Below are positions 59,238 through 64,000 of a stretch of 64,000 bases of DNA, one piece after another. Source of the stretch: Kineococcus xinjiangensis. GTDB taxonomy: Bacteria > Actinomycetota > Actinomycetes > Actinomycetales > Kineococcaceae. The translations under genes and the position numbers were made by a program. The stretch lies in the NCBI RefSeq assembly GCF_002934625.1, contig NZ_PTJD01000002.1, forward strand, positions 186,001 through 250,000, read 5' to 3'. The notes beneath the pieces are model-generated. The model was given only the letters and a program-made list of their open reading frames with translations, was not told the DNA's origin and searched no databases. Each line of letters starts with the position of its first letter. The stretch's first letter is position 1.

Positions 59238-61358
59238 ATGGGGCGGTTCGGGTCGTGGGCGGAGGCCGTCTCCGAGCGCCCCGAGGACGTCCTGCTCGCC
59301 GTCGACGCCGACGGGCGCCTCACCCGGCTCAACGGCCCGGCCCGGCGCTGGCTCCCCGGCGCCGCGGAGGGCGAGGCGCTGTGGCCGCTGCTGCGGGCCG
59401 CCACCGCCCAGGAGCACGCCGAGGGGCTCCTGCGCCGGGCGCTGTCCCGCGCGGAACCCGTCTCCTTCCCGCTCACGGTGCCCGAGCGGGTGCTGCAGGT
59501 CCGGGCGCACCCCTGGGAGGGCGGCCTGCTCGTCCTGGCGTGGGAGGCCGGCACCCCCGAGCGGACGCTGGCGGAGCTGCGCGCCCGGGTGCGCCAGCAG
59601 GAGGTCGTCACCGTCCTCGGGCAGCGCGCCCTCGAGGGCCTCGACGTGGAGGAGCTCCTGCCGCTCGTGCTGGAGGCCGTCAGCGCCACCCTGGGCACGC
59701 CGCACGTGGCGATCAGCCAGCTCGTCGGGGAGCACGTCGTCACCCGCGCGATGGCGGGTGGGGCGCCCTTCCCGCAGCGTGCCCGCCTGGCGGAGCTGAC
59801 GGGCACGAGCATGCACCGCGCCCTCACCAGCGGCCGCCCCGTGCACGTCGAGGACTACGACGCGCTGGACCCCGACCCCCGTCCACCCGCGCTGCGCGGC
59901 GTGGTGCAGAGCGCGGCCACCGTCCCCGTCGGTCCCGCGGCCCGGCCGTGGGGCGCGCTCCTGGCCGCCCACGGCCGCGGCGGCGCGATCGGCACACAGG
60001 AACTGCTCTTCCTCCAGCAGGTCGGCACCATCCTCACCGCGGCCGTGCAGCGCGCCGAGGTCGAGGAGCGGGTGCGGCACATGGCCCTGCACGACGCCCT
60101 CACCGGCCTGCCGAACCGGGTGCTGCTCCGCGAGCGCGTCGAGGAGGCGCTGGCCCTGCCGGCCCGTTCCTGCGCGCTGCTCCTGCTCGACCTCGACGGG
60201 TTCAAGGACGTCAACGACGCCCTGGGGCACGCCGTGGGCGACCACGTCCTGCAGCAGGTGGCGCGGCGGCTGTCGACGGTGGTGGGTGAGCGGGGCACGC
60301 TGGCGCGCCTCGGCGGTGACGAGTTCGCCGTCCTCATCTGCGGTGACGCGGTGCAGGAGCGGGCGGTCGGGCTGGCGCACAGCATCGAGGGGGCCTTCGA
60401 GCAGGCCTTCACCGAGGGGCTGCTGGACATCCCCCTCGGGGTCAGCACCGGGATCGCCGTCAGCCCGGTGCACGGGCAGGACGCCTCCTCGCTGCTGCGC
60501 CACGCCGACGTCGCCATGTACCGCGCCAAGACCGGCCGGATCGGCCACGCCGTCTACGACGCGGCCCTGGACAGCGCGCAGATGCTGCGGCTGTCGATGA
60601 TCGGTGAGCTGCGTACGGCCATCAGCGGCGGGCAGCTCCGCCTGCACTACCAGCCGGTGCTCAGCGCGCAGACGGGGCGCCCCCGCCACGTCGAGGCGCT
60701 GGTGCGCTGGCAGCACCCCGAGCACGGGCTCGTCCCCCCGGACCGCTTCATCCCGCTGGCCGAGCAGAGCCAGCTGATCGGCTCGCTGACCCTGTGGGTG
60801 GTCAACGAGGCCGTGCGGCAGAGCCGGGCGTGGGCGCTCGACGGCGTCGGCGTCGGCCGGATCGCCGTGAACCTGAGCGCGCACTGCTCCCAGGACTCCC
60901 GGGCGGACGAGGCGATCCGCCGGCGCCTGGTGCAGCACCGCGACGTGCTCACGGTGGAGATCACCGAGTCGGCGCTGGCGAGCGAGGAGACCCGCGCCAC
61001 CCTGCGGGAGCTCACCGCCGCGGGGGTGTCCTGCGCGATCGACGACTTCGGCACCGGCTACGCCTCCCTCGCCCACCTGCGCGAGCTGCCCGCGGACCAG
61101 CTCAAGATCGACCGCACCTTCGTGCAGCACCTGGACACGCAGCCGCGCGACGAGGCGATCGTGCGCAGCGTCGTCGACCTCGCCCGCGCCCTGGACATGG
61201 GCGTCGTCGCCGAGGGCGTCGAGACGCTCGCGACCGCCGACCGGCTGCGGGACATGGGGGTCGGGCTGGCGCAGGGCTACCTGTGGTCCCGCCCGCTCCC
61301 CGGCGACGAGCTGGCCGTCTGGTGGGTCCGCCAGGCGGGCGGCGTCCGGCCCGGGTGA
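59238..61358 (+). CDS. PAS/GAF-GGDEF-EAL cyclic-di-GMP protein
   Basis: A 706-residue soluble regulator. Residues 10-100 resemble a PAS fold, 120-300 a GAF domain, then GGDEF (RLGGDEFAVLI intact) and EAL (VEALVRWQHPEHGL, then AIDDFGTGYASL and VVAEGVET). Both the synthase and the phosphodiesterase active sites appear complete, so the net activity depends on the sensor. The ATG at 59238 follows CGAGGAG; an upstream frame from 59151 is possible. Confidence 0.92.
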   Translation: MGRFGSWAEAVSERPEDVLLAVDADGRLTRLNGPARRWLPGAAEGEALWPLLRAATAQEHAEGLLRRALSRAEPVSFPLTVPERVLQVRAHPWEGGLLVLAWEAGTPERTLAELRARVRQQEVVTVLGQRALEGLDVEELLPLVLEAVSATLGTPHVAISQLVGEHVVTRAMAGGAPFPQRARLAELTGTSMHRALTSGRPVHVEDYDALDPDPRPPALRGVVQSAATVPVGPAARPWGALLAAHGRGGAIGTQELLFLQQVGTILTAAVQRAEVEERVRHMALHDALTGLPNRVLLRERVEEALALPARSCALLLLDLDGFKDVNDALGHAVGDHVLQQVARRLSTVVGERGTLARLGGDEFAVLICGDAVQERAVGLAHSIEGAFEQAFTEGLLDIPLGVSTGIAVSPVHGQDASSLLRHADVAMYRAKTGRIGHAVYDAALDSAQMLRLSMIGELRTAISGGQLRLHYQPVLSAQTGRPRHVEALVRWQHPEHGLVPPDRFIPLAEQSQLIGSLTLWVVNEAVRQSRAWALDGVGVGRIAVNLSAHCSQDSRADEAIRRRLVQHRDVLTVEITESALASEETRATLRELTAAGVSCAIDDFGTGYASLAHLRELPADQLKIDRTFVQHLDTQPRDEAIVRSVVDLARALDMGVVAEGVETLATADRLRDMGVGLAQGYLWSRPLPGDELAVWWVRQAGGVRPG

Positions 61359-61404
61359 CGCCGGGCCGGGGTGACGCCGGATCGGGGTCACCCCGGGCCG
61401 GGGA

Positions 61405-62883
61405 TCACGTCACGGTGATCGTCACCCGGTCCACGGTGGTGTCGAGGACCGCGTAGCCGCCCTGGAAGTCCTGCCGCACCCGGTCCGGCCCGTCGGGGCG
61501 GGCCTCGCTGCGCGGGAACCCCAGGGGGCCGGCCGGTCCCTGCCGCGTCAGCCAGGCCGTGCGGATGGGTCCCGAGACGGGGACCGCCCCGGTCTCCTTC
61601 GACCAGTAGACCGACGAGCCGCCGCTGCCGTCGAAGTCGTTGTAGCGGCCCCGCCCGTCGACGGTGGGCAGCTCGTCGGTCGTGGGGTAACCCAGCGGAC
61701 CGGCCTCCCAGCCGAGGCGCTCCCACGCGTCGCGGATCTCACCCCACACCGCGTGCGCCCCAGTCGTCGGCGACCAGTAGACCGACGCCCCGCCGCTGCC
61801 GTCGAAGTGGTTGTAGCGGCCCCGCCCGTCCGGGGTCGACAGCTCGTCGGTCGTGGGGTAACCCAGCGGACCGGCCTCCCAGCCGAGGCGCTCCCACGCG
61901 TCGCGGATCTCACCCCACACCGCGTGCGCCCCGGTCGTCGGCGACCAGTAGACCGACGCCCCGCCGCTGCCGTCGAAGTGGTTGTACCGGCCCCGCCCGT
62001 CCGGGGTGCGCAGCTCGTCCGTGGTGGGGAACCCGAGGGGGCCGGCCTCCCAGCCCAGCCGCTCCCACGCCTCGCGGATCAGCCCGTGCACCTCGTGGGC
62101 GCCGGTGCGGGCGGTCCAGTAGATCGAGCCGCCGTCGAAGTGCTGGAACACCCCGCCCTCGGCGGGCGTCGGCCGCTCCGGCGTCGTCTGCTCACCCAGC
62201 ACACCGGCGGGACCACCGAGGGAGGTGTGCTTGCTGCCGATGGCCGTGCAGTCCTTCAGCGCAGGGGCGCCGTGGGAGTTGGTGCGCTGGTCCGTCGCCG
62301 ACGTCGTCGTGCAGTTCCACGACGGGATGCGCCACGGCGGGGTGCACGTGACGACCCGGCACCACACCGGGCCGGTGCAGCGCACGTCCTGGTTGCACTG
62401 CCCGTAGCGGAACTCGTTGCAGCACACCTTGCGCTGGTCGCACTGCCCCTTGGGACCGCAGCCGCAGGAGCAGTCCCGGCAACCCTCCCCGCAGTACAGC
62501 TTCCGGCCGTCGCAGCCGCAGGAGCAGTAGCTGTGGCAGTCGATGTAGTAGCGCGCGGAGCCGCAGCAGAACCCGGAGCCGTCCGACTTCCACCAGCCGC
62601 CCACCAGCGCCCCGGGAGGGCAGCGGTTGACGCCGCCGTTGATGGTGGCGCAGAACACCGTGTAGCCGGAGGTGCAGGTGGAGTCGATGCCGCAGACGGC
62701 GGCGTAGGCGGAGACGGGCCGGGTGATGTACGTCCACGGCGCGACGGCCACCGCCGAGCCCACCACCGCGGTGCGGCTGAGGAACCCGCGGCGGCTGGAG
62801 CGGCCGGCGAGCAGGCCGGAGAGGCGGTCCACCAGCCGCTCGGAGAGCGAGGCGGCGCGGGGGCGCTCGTCGAGGGTGGTCAC
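61405..62883 (-). CDS. Tat-exported Cys-rich (methylamine dehydrogenase light-chain-like) protein with LGFP repeats
   Basis: A 492-residue secreted protein. GTG at 62883 has AGGAGG upstream. A Tat leader (SSRRGFLSRTAVVGSAVAVAP) leads into a domain of about 130 residues with more than 20 Cys (INGGVNRCPPGALVGGWW; ARYYIDCHSYCSCGC; SWNCTTTSATD), the spacing of which recalls the MauA light chain that makes tryptophan tryptophylquinone. Four LGFP repeats follow (AGPLGFPTTDE, AGPLGYPTTDE twice, AGPLGFPRSEA), which anchor proteins to the cell wall. Whether it is an enzyme is unknown. Confidence 0.75.
   Translation of the reverse strand: MTTLDERPRAASLSERLVDRLSGLLAGRSSRRGFLSRTAVVGSAVAVAPWTYITRPVSAYAAVCGIDSTCTSGYTVFCATINGGVNRCPPGALVGGWWKSDGSGFCCGSARYYIDCHSYCSCGCDGRKLYCGEGCRDCSCGCGPKGQCDQRKVCCNEFRYGQCNQDVRCTGPVWCRVVTCTPPWRIPSWNCTTTSATDQRTNSHGAPALKDCTAIGSKHTSLGGPAGVLGEQTTPERPTPAEGGVFQHFDGGSIYWTARTGAHEVHGLIREAWERLGWEAGPLGFPTTDELRTPDGRGRYNHFDGSGGASVYWSPTTGAHAVWGEIRDAWERLGWEAGPLGYPTTDELSTPDGRGRYNHFDGSGGASVYWSPTTGAHAVWGEIRDAWERLGWEAGPLGYPTTDELPTVDGRGRYNDFDGSGGSSVYWSKETGAVPVSGPIRTAWLTRQGPAGPLGFPRSEARPDGPDRVRQDFQGGYAVLDTTVDRVTITVT
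61641..62150 (-). repeat. 171-bp tandem coding repeats (LGFP units)
   Basis: TGTAGCGGCC-type anchors recur at 61641, 61812 and 61983, a 171-bp (57-residue) period. The copies from about 61669 to 61811 and 61840 to 61982 differ at only a few bases, a sign of recent duplication or conversion. Confidence 0.85.
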
Positions 62884-62920
62884 GGGGTTCCTCCTGCTCG
62901 GGTGGAGTTCCGCGGGACGC

Positions 62921-63388
62921 TCATCGCGACGCGTCCGCGTCGAGGTCGAGCGTGGCGAGCACGTCGTTGAGGCGGTTGACGAGCGCGGCGCGGCGGGCGT
63001 GGCTGCCCAGCACCACGTAGAGGCAGAAGGCGCGGCCGCCCTCCTGGAAGAACCACTGGCAGCCGGACTGCCCGGGGATGCTGCGCTGCAGGCGGTTCGG
63101 GGCGAAGTCCGCGACGGTGGGCCGAGGGCGCCCCTTCGTCGCGAACAACGGGGTGCCGACGGCCTCCGGCCCGTACTCGAAGAGGGAGACGAACAGGTCC
63201 TCCTCGCTGAGCAGGGGCGTCACGCCACCGCCGAAGTCGCCGCGCTCCTCGGGGAGGGCCACGGTGGCCGCGTGCAGCACGGGCCGCCGCTCGGCCCCCA
63301 CCTCCTGGCCCTCGCGGCGGCGGCGGGAGATGCGCACCTCCCAGCCGCGGGGTGCGTCGACGGCCATGCCGTGGGCGCGCAGTTTCAC
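62921..63388 (-). CDS. hypothetical protein next to the Cys-rich LGFP gene
   Basis: A 155-residue protein without membrane segments. The GTG at 63388 follows GGAGGGG. MKLRAHGMAVDAPRGWEVRIS suggests a beta-rich fold, and GCQWFFQEGGRAFCLYVVLGS has two Cys; the C-terminus is an amphipathic helix (AALVNRLNDVLATLDL). I know no function. Gene order suggests it works with the exported Cys-rich protein. Confidence 0.6.
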   Translation of the reverse strand: MKLRAHGMAVDAPRGWEVRISRRRREGQEVGAERRPVLHAATVALPEERGDFGGGVTPLLSEEDLFVSLFEYGPEAVGTPLFATKGRPRPTVADFAPNRLQRSIPGQSGCQWFFQEGGRAFCLYVVLGSHARRAALVNRLNDVLATLDLDADASR

Positions 63389-63467
63389 GGTGCCCCTCCT
63401 TCGATGGTGGAACCGGGTGCGGTGCAGGCGGGTGCGGTGCAGGCGGGTGCGGTGTCCGCCGGTGCGT

Positions 63468-64000
63468 TCACGACAGGGCTCCGGTCAGGGCGAGCTGGGC
63501 GGCGGCGGCCAGCACGAGGACGCCGGAGGTGGTGGCCGCCACCGCGCGGCCGGTCCCGGCGTGCGCCTCCAGCCGCCGGTGCACCGCCACCAGGCGCTCG
63601 GGCGTGGTGACCCGGCGCATCGAGAGCACCGGCAGCGCCCGCGCGGCCCCGAACGCCAGCCCGACGACCGCCCCGCCCGCCGGGCCGCCCGTCAGCACGG
63701 CGAGGGCCAGGGCGGCGTAGAGCAGCGGCGACGTGACGATCGTGACGACGCCGACGCCGAGCTGGACGCCGTAGCCGAAGCCGTACACCCAGCCCCGGTA
63801 GCGGTGCAGCCAATCCTCGTCGACCTGGCGGTGCCACGTGGGCAGCGCCCGCAGCCGGCCCGTCTCCACCGCGAGCGCCACCACCGCCAGCGCCGCGAGG
63901 CCCGCCAGCGCCACCACCGCGCCCGCGGGGTGCTCCAGGGGCAGCAGCCAGCCGACGAGGCCGAGCAGGGCACCGAGGGCGGTGCCGCCGAGGGCGGACC
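63468..64000 (-). CDS. integral membrane protein (5' end outside window)
   Basis: The frame is open to the window edge. At least four hydrophobic segments are visible, with YGFGYGVQLGVGVVTIVTS in the middle. Between them lies a basic Trp-rich loop (LPTWHRQVDEDWLHRYRGW). It is upstream of and 79 bp from the 155-residue gene. A role in maturing the secreted Cys-rich protein would fit, as membrane redox proteins do for MauA, but no Cys is seen in the visible part. Confidence 0.6.
   Translation of the reverse strand, partial: SALGGTALGALLGLVGWLLPLEHPAGAVVALAGLAALAVVALAVETGRLRALPTWHRQVDEDWLHRYRGWVYGFGYGVQLGVGVVTIVTSPLLYAALALAVLTGGPAGGAVVGLAFGAARALPVLSMRRVTTPERLVAVHRRLEAHAGTGRAVAATTSGVLVLAAAAQLALTGALS

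Noticed and set aside
57867-61391. 1174-residue open frame antisense to the TauE and GGDEF-EAL genes
   Set aside because: Shadow frame of two well-supported genes, with low-complexity Gly/Gln/Arg-rich content and no ribosome site.

Overview
The window is 64 kb of very GC-rich DNA (roughly 70-75% over most of its length). Overlapping ATGA/GTGA gene junctions, leaderless-looking promoters, an F420-type nitroreductase fold, TraB/FtsK-type conjugation and shared-ATPase sugar importers all point to an actinomycete. A member of the Kineosporiaceae (Kineococcus-like) would fit, but the sequence alone does not fix the genus.

Layout. 1-9 kb is chromosomal core: the start of a ChvE-type sugar-binding protein with its LacI regulator, a TPP-riboswitch-controlled ykoEDC thiamine-precursor ECF importer, a DUF4235 protein, an EAL/HDOD protein with a partner gene, and dCTP deaminase. 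At 9090-9160 lies tRNA-Gly(CCC). Its 3' half begins a 96-bp direct repeat (9120-9215 and 24528-24623) that brackets a 15.4-kb integrative and conjugative element of the actinomycete type (AICE). The element encodes integrase, excisionase, a RecA-like replication ATPase, a primase-polymerase, a TraB/FtsK-like translocase, small accessory proteins, a GntR repressor and an XRE-TPR regulator. It carries two cargo loads: a pair of paralogous HNH nuclease-like proteins by attL, and an unrecognised low-GC three-gene operon by attR.

24.7-34 kb: two unrecognised genes, then a three-gene signalling operon made of a 1633-residue soluble hybrid histidine kinase with nine near-identical 92-residue HAMP repeats, a single-domain response regulator and a SpoIIE-type phosphatase fused to an RsbW-like domain. 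34-41 kb: a DUF72 gene and a beta-glucoside uptake and hydrolysis operon (substrate-binding protein, two permeases, GH1 glucosidase, LacI) preceded by a striking mirrored operator pair. 41-45 kb: a PhyH-type dioxygenase divergent from its own LacI regulator across tandem operators, then a long-form GAPDH.

45-58 kb is an accessory island. It holds an IS701-like protein that lacks the usual first catalytic Asp pair, a serine hydrolase, an aldo/keto reductase, and an eight-gene operon headed by a sedoheptulose-7-phosphate cyclase. That operon looks like an undescribed C7-cyclitol (carbasugar) pathway: cyclase, secreted bicovalent flavin oxidase, membrane acyltransferase, deazaflavin-type reductase, HAD phosphatase, ROK kinase, zinc dehydrogenase and MFS exporter. 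58-64 kb returns to core: a TauE-type permease, a GGDEF-EAL protein, and a Tat-exported protein joining a methylamine-dehydrogenase-light-chain-like Cys-rich domain to LGFP repeats, with two companions.

The strongest candidates for new biology are the C7-cyclitol operon and the three-gene AICE cargo. Next come the HNH pair and the AICE repeat cluster at 14845-15007.
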